Positions 23,817 to 35,617 of a stretch of DNA of 64,000 bases are shown here, piece after piece. A program made the translations under genes and the position numbers. Every line of letters starts with the position of its first letter. Positions within the stretch are counted from its first letter, which is position 1. The notes under the pieces are model-generated. The model had not been told where the DNA came from. It made no database searches and saw nothing but the letters and a program-made list of their open reading frames with translations. Origin of the DNA: Irpex lacteus (Eukaryota; Basidiomycota; Agaricomycetes; Polyporales; Irpicaceae); contig MQVO02000003.1 of the NCBI GenBank assembly GCA_001986395.2, positions 1,984,001 to 2,048,000 of the forward strand, in the 5' to 3' direction.

Positions 23817-26657
23817 ATGGGAGGACAACAACTTTACTCTGCTAACCCACCCCCGGATCCCTCACAACTTCCAGACGACATCCTCACTTGGAGGAAGGAT
23901 CTGAAGCTCGATGTCCTCTCTCCCGAAGAATTGCACAACATCCAAGAGTTCCGCAAGGCTGCGGACTACATCGCAGCCGGTACGCTCACTCGTCTTCGTG
24001 TGTTGTGCGCACTATGCTCACATTTTAATAGCGATGATTTTCCTCAAGGACAACACTACTGTCGAGCGTGACATCACCGCCGACGACATCAAGAACCGTC
24101 TTCTCGGTCACTGGGGAACCTGCCCAGGTCTCACCCTCGTCTACGCACACGCCAACCGTCTCATCCGCAAGACCAAGCAGTCAATGCTCTACGTCGTCGG
24201 CCCAGGACACGGCGCACCCGCTCTCCTCTCCTGTCTCTGGCTTGAGGGTTCCCTCGGTGCCTTCTGGCCCAAGTACACCCGTGACAAGGAGGGTCTGCAG
24301 AACTTGATCTCCGCATTCTCCGTTCCAGGTGGCTTCCCAAGGTTTGTGATTTGCTATTCTGAATCATTGTGAAGCGATCGCTGACGTAGTTTGCGCATAT
24401 AGTCATATCAACGCTGAGACTCCGGGATCCATCCACGAAGGTGGTGAACTCGGATATGCACTCAGCGTTTCGTTCGGTGCTGTCATGGACAAGCCCGATC
24501 TCGTCGTCGTCTGTGTAGTAGGTGACGGGGAAGCCGAGACCGGTCCCACCGCCACGTACGTCTTCGTTTCTTTACTGATCCACTATTTCATTCACTTATC
24601 TCTCTCCATAGCGCATGGCACGGCTACAAGTACCTCGACCCCGCCGAATCCGGCGCTGTCATCCCCATCGTACACGTCAACGGCTTCAAGATCTCCGAGC
24701 GTACCATCTACGGTACCATGGACGACAAAGAAATCACGGCACTCTTCACCGGTTACGGCTACCAAGTGAGGATTGTTGAGGATCTCGACAACATCGACCA
24801 GGACCTCGCTGCCAGCCTCGAGTGGGCTCTCGACGAAATCCACAAGATTCAAAAGGACGCAAGGTCTGGCAACCCGCAAGTTAAGCCAAGATGGCCCGTT
24901 CTGATCATGAGGACACCTAAGGTAAGAGGTTCTGCACCTTTGCATTGACCGAGTAGGTCGCTGATCGAGGTTTGCGGCGCATATAGGGATGGGGTGGCCC
25001 CAAGAAGCTCCACGGAGAGTTCATCGAAGGCTCCTTCCGTGCTCACCAAGTACCTCTCGCAGAAGCCAAGACCGACCCCGAGCAGCGCAAGATGCTGCAA
25101 GAGTGGCTGACATCATACGGCCCCGACAGACTCTTCCCCAATGGCAAGCCCAACGAAGCCGTCCTTTCTGTCATTCCTGAAGAGGACGGGTTGAAGCTTG
25201 GGCAGAAGAAGGAGGCGTACGACAGCTATGAACCTCTGGATGTGCCTGATTGGCAGACTCTGGCTATCAAGGCTGGAGAGGAAGCCAGCTGCATGAAGGC
25301 TGTTGGAGAGCTTTTGCACGAAGTCGTCAAGCAGTAAGTACTTGCCTTATATCTTCCGTGTTTTACTCAGACTGAGCCCGCCGTGTCTCTCCTAGGAACC
25401 CGAAGAGCTTCCGTATCTTCTCTCCCGATGAGCTCGTCTCCAACAAGCTCGACGCCGTCCTTCGTGACAGCGGACGTAACTTCCAGTGGGATGTCGCTTC
25501 CCGAAACCAAGGTGGACGAGTTGTCGAGATCTTGTCCGAACACACGTGCCAGGGTATGCTTCAAGGCTACACCCTCACGGGTAGGACTGGTCTCTTCCCC
25601 TCTTATGAGGCGTTCTTGGGTATCGTGCACACCATGATGGTTCAGTACAGCAAGTTTGTCAAGATGGTGAGTGCCCATTTCCTTTTCCACACGTATGACA
25701 GTAACTGAGTATCATGTCTACTAGTCCCACGAGACTTCTTGGCGTCATCCTTGCGGTTCGCTCAACTACCTCGAGACCTCCACCTGGACGCGTCAAGAGC
25801 ACAACGGTTTCTCTCACCAGAACCCGTCCTTCATCGGCGCCGTGCTTAACCTCAAGCCTGAGTTAGCCCGTGTCTACCTCCCTCCCGACGCCAACTGCTT
25901 CCTCAGCACCGTCGCTCACTGTCTCCGTGCCAAGGACTACGTCAACCTCATGGTCGGCTCCAAGCAACCCACCCCCGTCTGGCTCTCTCCCGAAGAAGCC
26001 GACAAACACTGCATCGCCGGCGCCAGCACTTGGAAGTTCGCCAGCACGGACGAGGGCAAGGAGCCGGACGTCGTCCTCGTCGGTATCGGCGTGGAAGTCA
26101 CCTTCGAAGTCATCGCCGCCGCCGCCCTCCTGCGCAAGGTCCTCCCCTCGCTCCGAGTCCGAGTGGTGAACGTGACGGACCTAATGATCCTCAGCCCCGA
26201 ACGCTCCCACCCACACGCGCTCACCGAGCTTGACTTCAACGCGCTCTTCACCGAGGACAAGCCCGTGCACTTCAACTACCACGGCTACCCGCAGGAGTTG
26301 CGTGGCTTGCTGTTCGGCAGGAAGGGCTTGCAGGGACGAGTCACTATTGAGGGGTACAGGGAGGAGGGTACGACGACTAGTGCGCTTGATATGATGTTGT
26401 TGAACGGCACGAGTCGGTATGATGTCGCGCAGGCGGCTGTCAGGGGCGCTGCGTTAAGCAATGCGGACGTCCAGGTTGTTGCGCATGAGGTGATTAGTGA
26501 GTTGAAGCATTTGAAGGAGAAGGATCGGGAGTACATCTACAAGAATGGAGCTGGTGAGTGCCACTTCTCTTCTCTTTCCTCTTGTGACGGTTTGCTGACA
26601 ATTTGATTGTGCGATATAGACCCAGTTGGCACATTCGATGTACCCAAGTTCGACTAA
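23817..26657 (+). CDS. Phosphoketolase (xylulose-5-P / fructose-6-P)
   Basis: It is a thiamine-diphosphate enzyme that cleaves xylulose-5-P or fructose-6-P with phosphate to acetyl phosphate plus glyceraldehyde-3-P or erythrose-4-P. Eight exons (23817-23979, 24032-24341, 24403-24555, 24612-24921, 24987-25333, 25396-25666, 25725-26553, 26620-26657) give 806 residues, the full family length. Motifs in order are [19 protein letters not shown], the cofactor-binding [55 protein letters not shown] and YLPPDANCF. No residue loss is obvious. Whether it prefers the C5 or C6 substrate cannot be read from the sequence. Its product is the substrate of the acetate kinase encoded at 4708, on the same strand. 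Confidence 0.97.
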
Positions 26658-27913
26658 GGCGACTTCATTGGTTTGAGCCTGTCGAGTTCATCACATCCTC
26701 CCTACCTCCTATCGCCCATCGCCTAATCATACCCACCTCTTCCCTCTCATATCTCTCCCCCCTCGACATCGCACGTATCCAATCATCACGAAATCCACAG
26801 GCCGAAGCGACGACCTGTTGTACGCCCACCACGAATTCGACACCAAAAGGAAAACATGTAATTGTATTTGTATGTGTATCCGAGTCCTCCCTTACCCCAT
26901 CCCGTAGTATTAGTTGTTCCTTTCCACTAGTGATTCACCCACGCTCGCTGAAGACTCGAATTTAGAGTGCTTAGAGTAGAGTAGAGGGTCCCTTGTTTCT
27001 GTTTCTTGCAGTTGTCATGTAGTCAAGTTGTTCTGTATCCCTCGATTCGATCGGAAGAGGTTTCGCAATTATGTCTGCTGGGCTGGCCACACTTTCTGCA
27101 TATGTTCATCGTGGAAGGCGGGCCGACATGAGCATGCGATATGTGTCAGAGACTGTGTCGGGACCTCATTGCAGTACGTGCACATCAGTACTCTTGAGGC
27201 CTTGAGTGTCTCTTATTTCTGTTTCCTCTGGTCTTCAGCGTCGCTTTGTATTCCTAGGCTCTGTATTGGTGAGCCTTCAATCAATCCGAGTCGGCAGACA
27301 AAGACATAAGCATGCGATATGTCAGTCGGCGATGTCTCTTGCTGCCACCAGCATCGGAGTGGTGATTGACCCTGCGTTTATCTCTCTCGGCACTCCAGTG
27401 AGTACTACGCCGTTCCGTTCGCTTTCGGACGAGATTATTCCACCCGTCAGAACATGCATTGTAAATCTCCTTCGACCGATGAATGGATGACATAAGCACG
27501 ATTTCGTGGCCGGATATGAACGACGCATTTGGTAAACTTGGAACTTAACACTCGCGCGCTATCCAACTTTCCAGCTTCTCCAAGTTCTAGCTATAGCTGA
27601 TCATCTTCGTGAGCGGTTCTTTGCACTTGCGCGTTCTCATGCATCTCTGCCGCTGACATCGATAGCAGACACCATGCATGCAGTCACAGTCGCGGACTCG
27701 GAGTCTCAGCTCACGAACACCGATGACAGCAAAGACAGGGTCCAGCATACTGCCTACCTGATATGGTAGTCATTCCCTCCGCTTCCCTGCTTCGCGTAAG
27801 CAGCTATTCAGTCAGGGAGCGTATATAATGTCGAGCTGCTAGTGGCCATGGTTAAGTTCGAGTGCCCCCCTCCTCCCGATCGGCCCCTACTGTAGCTGTA
27901 GCCTGAGCATACG
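26658..27913. other. Intergenic region with an imperfect direct repeat
   Basis: This holds the phosphoketolase 3' UTR and the promoter of the DUF2235 gene. AGCATGCGATATGT occurs twice (27131-27144 and 27309-27322), each preceded by GACAT(G/A). No gene is supported. Confidence 0.5.
27822..27828 (+). promoter_or_regulatory. TATA box of the DUF2235 gene
   Basis: TATATAA lies 86 nt before the DUF2235 ATG at 27914, the same distance as for phosphoketolase. Confidence 0.6.
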
Positions 27914-30156
27914 ATGCCCACCATCGATACGAAGTCCTCTGCGGCTCAGCATATGGAGCGAGACAGCTCTCAAGCATCTTCATCTTCAGCTGGGTCGGAT
28001 ACGACTGCGTTTGGCGAGGACGCCAGTCTCGACAAGCTGTGGAGGGACGACAAACGTATTTGGATCCACTCTGATCATGTCGAGTCGCAGCATCGGACGT
28101 TGGTGTTGTGCTTTGACGGTACCGGCGATGAATTTGATTCCGACGTAAGTGTTGCCTGCCTCCCAGATTGCGATAAGCTGACTTTGACTTGGCCTTCTTC
28201 AATGCCAGAACTCGAATGTCGTGCAGCTCGTTTCGATGTTGCGCAAAGACGATACGTCGAAACAGCTTGTATACTACCAGGTCAGTTCAAAGCGTTGATC
28301 CAGTGAGTGTATGGAAAGACTGACGGGGCAAATGCTGAATCAGGCGGGGATCGGGACGTACGGGGAGTCGAGCTTCCCGCCTCTAGCGTACCTCTCATCT
28401 ACTCTGGATGAGATGTTTGCCACTAAGCTTGGTAGACACATTCAAGGTTTGCACCTTCCACTGCGATATCACAGTCTTCTTAAGGATTTCTCTTTCTATA
28501 GAGGGCTACGAGTTTCTCATGCAGAACTGTAAGCTTAACCGCTCTCGCATCTGCACGTCAGACATGATGCATGATTGTTGACTTGAAATTCGAATAGATA
28601 CCAAGGGCGATAAGATCTGTATTTTTGGCTTCTCCCGAGGTGCATATACCGCACGTGCGCTGGCTGGCATGCTCCAAAAGGTATGCGTCTTCCAATTATG
28701 CAGGAGATGGCCACAATCTAATTAAGTTCGTTCATAGGTTGGCCTGTTGCCGCTGCATAACTTTCAGCAGGTTCCTTTTGCGTACAACATGTACAAACGC
28801 GATGACCCCGAAGGCCTTGAGCTTAGTGAACTGTTCAAACGGACGTTCTGCCGTCAAGTCCACGTTGACTTCCTCGGTGTCTGGTGAGATATTCCATGCT
28901 ACATCCCCAAGCTGTCTCTCACATGTGTCCAGGGACACTGTCGCCTCTGTTGGGGCGATCCCTCGATATCTACCTTTCGTCAACGAGAACAATAGTATCC
29001 GCCATCTGCGTCATGCCCTCGCACTTGACGAACGACGTATCAAATTCTTGCCCAGTTATTGCATCGACCCGAAGAAGAAACAAACCAAGATTCAGAAAGA
29101 TCCTGGAGCGCCGCCGCAGATGAAACGGTCTTCGTCTGCTGCGAAAGAGTATGAAGATACTATCAATGCGACAGATCGCGCTACGGACGTCAAGGAAGTT
29201 TGGTTTGCAGGTGTACACACAGGTCAGTATACACGATGTTCATCACCTCCAGCTATGTTTCTGATGTAACCGTACAACAGACGTGGGAGGAGGATCGGTG
29301 AAGAATGACACGCCCCATGCTCTCGCACGTATACCTCTCCGCTGGATGATCCGTGAATGCTTCGAATGCAAGACTGGTATCATCTTCGATGCTGTCATGC
29401 TCCAGCAAATCGGCTTGCACGTCAAACGCGATGAATACGGACAGCCTGTCCTCGCCGACGTACCCCGTCGCATTCCAGCTACACCTCCCGCGGACTCTGC
29501 CGAGAAGAAGGCGACGTTTGGCGAGTTTATCAGTGCGGTCGGGCATCTTGCTTGGTCTGCGGTGTCGGCACCGTTCAAGCAACTCGGGGCCATATTTAGC
29601 ACTTCGATGGACGTTGCCACGCACGCGAAGCACCGTCGGCAGGTTGTTCCGGCTCGAAGACAGGAGATCACGGACTATAAGCTGAGAGACGACATACCGG
29701 ACGACTACGAGGCGTTGGAAGAGCAGAAGGACGCACTGAGCCCGCTGTTTGACCAACTCAGAGCAAACTGGATATGGGTTGTGATGGAGTACTTGCCGAT
29801 GAGGATCAAGAAGCAGAAGGCGATCGTACATGAAATCGAGAGCGTTGAAGGGTACAAATGGATGTGCGTCTTCTTCTTAACCTACGGACAGCACAGGTCA
29901 ACTGACTGACGGGTCGTTCTTTCCTAGTGTCAATATGGGTCGCGGTCGTAAGATCTTCAAGCACGAGATGGAGGAAGGTATGAAGGTCCATCGGTCAGTC
30001 AAGACACGTCTTGAGGCTGGAAAAGCCTTTGCCAGCGGGCATTATATTCCACGCGTGCGTCCGAGCATTAAGAGTGGGAAGAAGGTCGAGCCACGCACGT
30101 TGGAATATCACGAGTGGAACGTGGACGAGCCGGAGCACTGGGAGTGGGTTGACTAA
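27914..30156 (+). CDS. DUF2235 alpha/beta-hydrolase (Tle1-like catalytic domain)
   Basis: It is a predicted serine hydrolase of the DUF2235 family, related to the catalytic domain of bacterial Tle1 phospholipases; in fungi the substrate is unknown. Nine exons (27914-28144, 28209-28280, 28344-28446, 28502-28528, 28598-28680, 28738-28883, 28933-29222, 29281-29863, 29928-30156) give 587 residues. Motifs are the N-terminal CFDGTGDEFD, QAGIGTY, the nucleophile elbow GFSRGAYTAR (Ser157 in G-x-S-x-G), FLGVWDTVASVG, and HTDVGGG, whose Asp318 is the likely triad acid. No signal peptide or membrane segment is seen, and the N-terminus is Ser-rich. The family is usually multi-copy in basidiomycetes. I infer lipase or esterase chemistry; a role in lipid turnover or defence cannot be decided here. 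Confidence 0.92.
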
Positions 30157-30628
30157 GGGCAGTAAAGGATGGAATTGTCCGGGTTATTGATAACTGTACT
30201 ATAGTACGTTAGGGCTGCAAGCCGTGCTTTTCTAATGAGACAGATTGATTGTGAGGTACATACTACGTTTTCATGGTTGGGTCGTCGGAAGCTAAGCAAA
30301 CAGCATACGCATCAATTGATGCGCCCCGTTACTGCTACTGATCGACGCCGGTGACGAAAGCGGACATCGTTGAGACTCGCCTTGCTTGGAGCTTCTTCGG
30401 CGCATTGTTGTGTCGACGAGGATCCAAATTTCTACGACCCTGAATGCTTCCGGTGCCACTGGCTCCTCGCGCTCACATAATTTACGTATTTCCCTACGTA
30501 CGCCCACGTCAAACTACTCACCTCCTAGAAACTTGCTTCTTCTGCACTCTACAGTACTCTCGGGGCTCAGCTTCTCTTCTTCACCTTAACTTGGCACTGG
30601 ACGAACATAACCTGCGTGTAGAACCTGG
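30157..30628. other. Spacer between DUF2235 and HIT genes
   Basis: These 472 bp lie between two genes on the same strand. I see a 3' UTR-like part followed by a pyrimidine-rich leader from about 30480. No gene seen. Confidence 0.5.
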
Positions 30629-31486
30629 ATGCTGTCTTCTCTACTCTCTGTCTTCTCCGGTGGAAATAAACAGGACGGCGATCCCAACGCCGACAACCGG
30701 AAAGCCCTCATCAACTCTACAACGAATACTACAAGTCTAATGCCGACGGTAGACGAGGTGAAAGGCGACGTGGCGGGTACGACTACCGACTCTGAGCAGG
30801 CTGGTTGTATTTTCTGTTACGTGAGCCGGGGGAAAGGGTTTGACGTCGTTTACGAGGTATGTTCTCGAAGTATGACGTTTATACATAAAGAGCGAATTAG
30901 TTTAAAGGTGTATGGCCGTAGGATGAGAAGTTCGTGGTGTTTAGGGACCACAGGCCAGCGGCCGCTCAACATCTCTTAGTTATCCCCAGAAGACATATCG
31001 GTACGTTCTCTTTACCATATGATGGCCCATGAGCTAGTGTGCAGACTGATTATTGTTGAGCAGATAGCGTACGTACGTTGACGAAAGACGATGTACCTAC
31101 AGGTATGTGCCATCTTCGAACTCGCAATTCTCTATTCTGACGCTCTCATGCAGTGAAGCGTATGGCAGAAATCGGTCACTCAGTCTTAGACGAGATGCAG
31201 GTCCCCCTATCCTCCCGTCGGTAAGTACCCCTCTTGCTTGTTACTGGCGATGCCAGAAGCTCACTCCATCTGCAGTCTCGGCTTCCATATACCACCGTTC
31301 TATTCTGTCAAACACCTGCACTTACACGTTCAAGCTACTCCGTACAGATCATGGCTGAAACGAGCAAAGTATCCCGTCATCCAAGGATGGCTTGGATATG
31401 ACAAAGGATTCAGTTGGTTCGTAGAGGTCGAACAGGCCATCACTATCGTTGAAAAGGGCGGAAGAGTGAAGATTTCTTCATGCTGA
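30629..31486 (+). CDS. HIT (histidine triad) domain protein, HINT3-like
   Basis: It is a nucleotide phosphoramidase/hydrolase-type protein of the histidine-triad superfamily. Exons 30629-30856, 30922-31000, 31064-31102, 31154-31220 and 31276-31486 give 207 residues. Residues 1-55 are a low-complexity extension. The fold then begins with GCIFCYVSRG, followed by VVFRDHRPAAAQHLLVIPRRHI and the triad HLHLHV (His151, His153, His155) inside SVKHLHLHVQA. The GFHIPPF stretch just before the triad is characteristic of HINT3-like members. No targeting signal is evident. The natural substrate (nucleoside phosphoramidates, acyl-adenylates) is inferred from family only. Confidence 0.92.
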
Positions 31487-31828
31487 GAGATGTCAAGACG
31501 TCCAAGGGGTTGGAAAGAAGGTTTGAGCGGTGTCCTGGCGATATCGTTGGAATGGATACTGTAGAGTTATTGTAGGTCAGTTGTAATTTCTCGATGAATA
31601 ACGCTAGGGAGTGCGGTGCTGATTGAGGATGTTGCATAGACATGTATATAATACCCGCATAATCTTTACGTGGATTCTCATCGTTGTTTGTTTTCAACAG
31701 CCGGATCGTTGAATATGTTGCAGTTGTCCGTGACTCTCATGTGGATCCACACGCACAGTCCCGTCAGAAGTTGAAAAATCACATAACCCAGGGTATAATT
31801 TGACAGCCAAAACACACAGCATCCTCTC
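31487..31828. other. Convergent 3' spacer
   Basis: These 342 bp lie between the stop codons of the HIT gene and the dehydrogenase. No gene or repeat seen. Confidence 0.5.
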
Positions 31829-33283
31829 CTAGATAACATCCTGCCAAGCACCAATCTCCGTCAGCAACGTCTCCGTCGTCTGCCACAGCTCCGTCGCCAA
31901 CTCCTGGTCATACACCTGCGGGTTCGGCGCTTTCAGATTCTTCCTGTTCGGGTCCAGGTATGAACCTTTGTATGAATCGGCCTCAGCGCGGACCTTGGGC
32001 GATGCTGCAGCGAAGACGCTGCCGTATGACCCCTTCTCGGCGGATCGGAAGAAGAGATAGCTGACACCGATGTATATGCGACTCAGAATAGCGCCTTGTG
32101 TGCGAGCGTAGTTCTTGTTGCCGTCTGAACCGAGATTCGTCAAATGAAGCACAGTCAGCACAGTCAGTACGCTTATAGCTCTCACTACATACCTGTGTGT
32201 ACGCCACCAGGATCAGATGCTATGACTATGATAGGTATGTTCTTCTCGTCAAACCGTCGCTGTAGCTCTCTTCCCCAGATGGTCAATGCCAACTTCGAGG
32301 AAGCTGAAACGCCATAAGTAGTCTTCGTGGGTATCGTGCACGACACTCACCATATCGTAACAACTTGGGGAATTGGGTTTTGGCATACTCTTCGTTGAAA
32401 TCATCCCGGTTTCGGAACCTCTTTCCGGCAGGGACGATCTTTATGCCTGTCGTGATGACCTGGTGCAGGATATTGACTTGTGAACAAACTCCTTCAGGCC
32501 AAAATAACTTGAAGCAGACGTACGTTTACGATGCGGACGTCAGTGCCTGGTTCCTTTGCTGTCTTTTCGAGTACAGGAATGAGCCCGAGTGTGAATGTGA
32601 CGGTGCCGAAGTAGCTGCAAAAATGCATCAATGCCTATGACAGCTTAGGACTTGACAGAACAAGCTCGTACTTGATGAGTACGACATCCTGGATATCTAT
32701 TGAATGTGAACGGTAGATCAAGCGTGATATGGTGTAATGCTTACCATACAAAGTTCGCTTGTAGGGAAGGAGTGTCCTGAACGCCATCTATCAGTAGCAC
32801 ATATTACTGTAAGTGAATCCACTTACTGGGCAGCGTTATTAACTGACAGAAGTTCAGCTGTCAGTCAAAGTTCCATACACGCCCATCAAATTTTTCAAAC
32901 CTACTTACCCAATATATCCAAGCGAGTTTCCTTCGTAAGAAAGTCTTCCGCCGCCGCCTTGGCCAACTTCGGGTCGCCAAGGTCAAGGTGCAGATAATGC
33001 ACCTCCCCGGAGCCAATGCCCTCTGCGGTGAGTCGCTCGATGGCGGCTTTCGCCTTCTCTTCGCTGCGCGCACCCAAGTATACTTTTGCACCTCTTCTTG
33101 CTAGATGTTTAATAGCAGTGAATCCTATACCTGCACTAGTAAAGCATAATTTAGCCCTCAGTTCCATAGTAGTTGCTCACTCGACACAGTTGGCTTCACT
33201 CACTTTCCACCCGTGACGATAATGACTTTTCCAGTCAAATCCGGAATGTCCTTCCGTGGGTCGAAGCTCTCTGAGAACACCAT
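31829..33283 (-). CDS. Short-chain dehydrogenase/reductase
   Basis: It is a classical-fold SDR using NAD(P)H; the substrate is unknown. Nine exons (33283-33204, 33135-32909, 32842-32827, 32776-32745, 32696-32672, 32614-32524, 32459-32351, 32303-32193, 32124-31829) give 328 residues. I see the dinucleotide-binding TGGNAGIG (residues 24-31), LDLGD, VNNAA (103-107) and the catalytic Tyr193-x3-Lys197 in YASSK, followed by PGGVHT. The position where the family has its catalytic serine (after RIVN) reads VITTG, so Thr appears to replace Ser unless that exon junction is different. The phosphate-binding side has ARSEEK after the second strand, which would allow NADP. The set of very small exons (16, 32 and 25 nt) resembles basidiomycete retinol-dehydrogenase-like SDRs. 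It is convergent with the HIT gene. Confidence 0.9.
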
Positions 33284-34103
33284 AGTAGCAATTTAAGTCT
33301 TTCGAGGTATCTACAAGCCGGTTGTAGGTCCAACGCGAGAACGTCCTGCGGTGGTTGGAGGGTGTCTGAGAGCGAGCAATGGGAGCCCGAATTTCGCTAG
33401 TGAGTTTATATACGATGACACTTTCAGACCATACGCAATAGGGTCCTCTGATGGGACCTTCTTACACTTCGAGAAGCGCATGTTGCCATTCCTCGTATTG
33501 ATAGGTGTCGGTGGCAGAACGGGTAAAACGAGGGTGAGAGTATAGGGGCACGTCAATACAATTTGATGCGAGGTTTTACTCACGCGTCTTTCCCATGGGA
33601 TCTGTTTGCACCCGTTGTCACAAACACCTTAATCTCACGGCAAGCTGCTCAGAGCCTAGAAAAGGTGCTGATAGGAATTGTCTACAACTCGGAGCTGAGA
33701 AGGTGAGGTCGTCGTGTTACCACTTCGGGCAGTCATGGGCGCCGAACAAGGGCTATTTACTAGACGCCCATTACTACCACTGGCACGTACACCGCACTCA
33801 CCATCGTTCAAAAATCATCGATTCGGAGGACTTATAAACCACTGCAACAAGTAGGCAACTGGAGAGAAGTAGCGATCCGTGATTCTTATTGACAATTCAA
33901 GCTCGTCTCATCGAATAGCTCTGGCAAGCGTTTAATCCCCCTAAGGCTGCTCCCTGGCAGCTGAGGTCGAGCAGCTGCTGATCATACGGAATCAAGTGAG
34001 CACCATCTCCTACATTTGACTACCTGAGAATGTTTTTGAGGAGGTACACTGATATCGAGTCAATCAGGCGTGCAGACAAGGTCCGCATGCGTCGACCTCG
34101 CGA
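33284..34103. other. Divergent promoter region SDR / F-box gene
   Basis: This 820 bp region lies between divergent starts. A small frame at 33595-33837 has no domain and a non-family composition, so I leave it out. TTATAAA-like text at about 33829 is oriented towards the F-box gene but lies 270 nt upstream. Confidence 0.4.
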
Positions 34104-35617
34104 ATGAGCTCAGAGTCAATATCTTCGGTCATGGCTACGGGTGCGGACCTCCCATCAGAGCTGCTGGTCCTCATTCTGCGACAAATAGGTGACTACGATG
34201 TGCTAGCGCATGTTGAGACAGCAGCCAGGCAAGAAATGATCCAACAGCTCGCAACTTGTGCTCTAACTTGCCGATACTGGGCAGACCACTGTCGTCCAAT
34301 GATATTCACGCGTGTTCGCGTAAGATGTCTGGAGGCCTTACGAGCACTTTCATTGATAATCTCAAGTACCCCCATCGTTCTTCCCCCTGTCACCAAATAT
34401 ATCTGCTCATGGCATCTCCTGCAACGACTCGATGCAAGGCCGTGGCTTCACAACTGCGCCCTGAGAGTATCGGACCGCCTGCCCAATCTGCCCTATACTA
34501 TTACTCACATCACGATCGTAGGATCTTCGTCCGTTGAAGGTCATCCTCTACCATCTACAACTCGTTCGCCTCGAGTCACCAATCCCCTACCGAGGACCTT
34601 GCCGTCTATCTGCTATCAATGCGATAGCCTTACTTTAGAGCGATGCCATTTCCGAACGGTGCACGAGCTCAGACGCTACCTTCGTCAATTCGCCTTTCTT
34701 ATTCGGGGCAAGGCATATCTAATTGACTGCTCGTGTGACGAGCTTTACTTCCCCAGGCTGGATGGCAAGCTGAGCCTTCCATTTCGTGCTTTCACTGTCA
34801 CAACCTCCAAATGTCTTCAAACCGTGGAAATGGCATGGTCGGCATTCACTTCAATGGGGGATCCCCACTGTCATTTCCCAACCCTACCGAATAGCCCTAA
34901 AATACGCGTAATGCTCGCACCGCCTGATCACCGCTGTATCTTCAATTTGTCGAAACTGCTCTTTGACAGTGTAATATCAAGCGGGCTGGCCGCGGACTCG
35001 GGTCTGTCCATTAGCACAGGTCCGAGTTGGAGTTGGCCTCTCGATGAAGGAGCACGGATCTACGTGGAATCCAACATCGGTGAGTAAAACCATTTCTGAT
35101 GTCACTATCACCACCGCAAGGCCCTAATCAAAAGTCAACAGATTCTGTCTGTGAGGTTTCTATTGTTAAGCATGCAACCGATAGAGGCAAAGCCACAGAT
35201 CTGGCTCTCGGCTTTCACACCAACGCTACTTTCACTCCTGAGTGGTACGGTCTAATAAACAAAACCACCGTTGATCACGTAACGCAAGTAAGAATTCGCC
35301 TCAACAAGGACGACCTTTGGGCTGGAGGGCCTCTGCGATTGAAGACAGCGTTGTCATATCCATGGGACAACATCGTGGCACAGCTGGCACGATTGCCTTT
35401 GCTCTCTAAAATCAATATATGTTGCTCTGAACGGGATCAAGCGGTGCGCTTCGTTGAAGCACGGCGGGAGGCATTCTCCAGACTGCGTCCACGCGTCCAG
35501 ATTGTCATGATGTATTCCCGCATGGTGGTATCCCCTCCACCGGACTGGGAGTCAACGCCGCTGATACGGGTGGACGAGATCTCAATGGATTTTGATACCT
35601 TCGAAGAGATTGGATAG
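34104..35617 (+). CDS. F-box-like protein
   Basis: Exons 34104-35079 and 35142-35617 encode 483 residues. Residues 14-60 (DLPSELLVLILRQIGDY, then ALTCRYWADHCRPMIF) match the F-box-like pattern of many basidiomycete proteins (leucine-rich helices followed by a C-x-x-W segment), which would bind Skp1 in an SCF ubiquitin ligase. The remainder has no repeat or domain I can name; it would be the substrate-recognition part. These genes occur in large, quickly evolving families in Agaricomycetes. The start is the first ATG; a second lies nearby at codon 10. Confidence is high for the gene, moderate for the F-box label. Confidence 0.82.
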
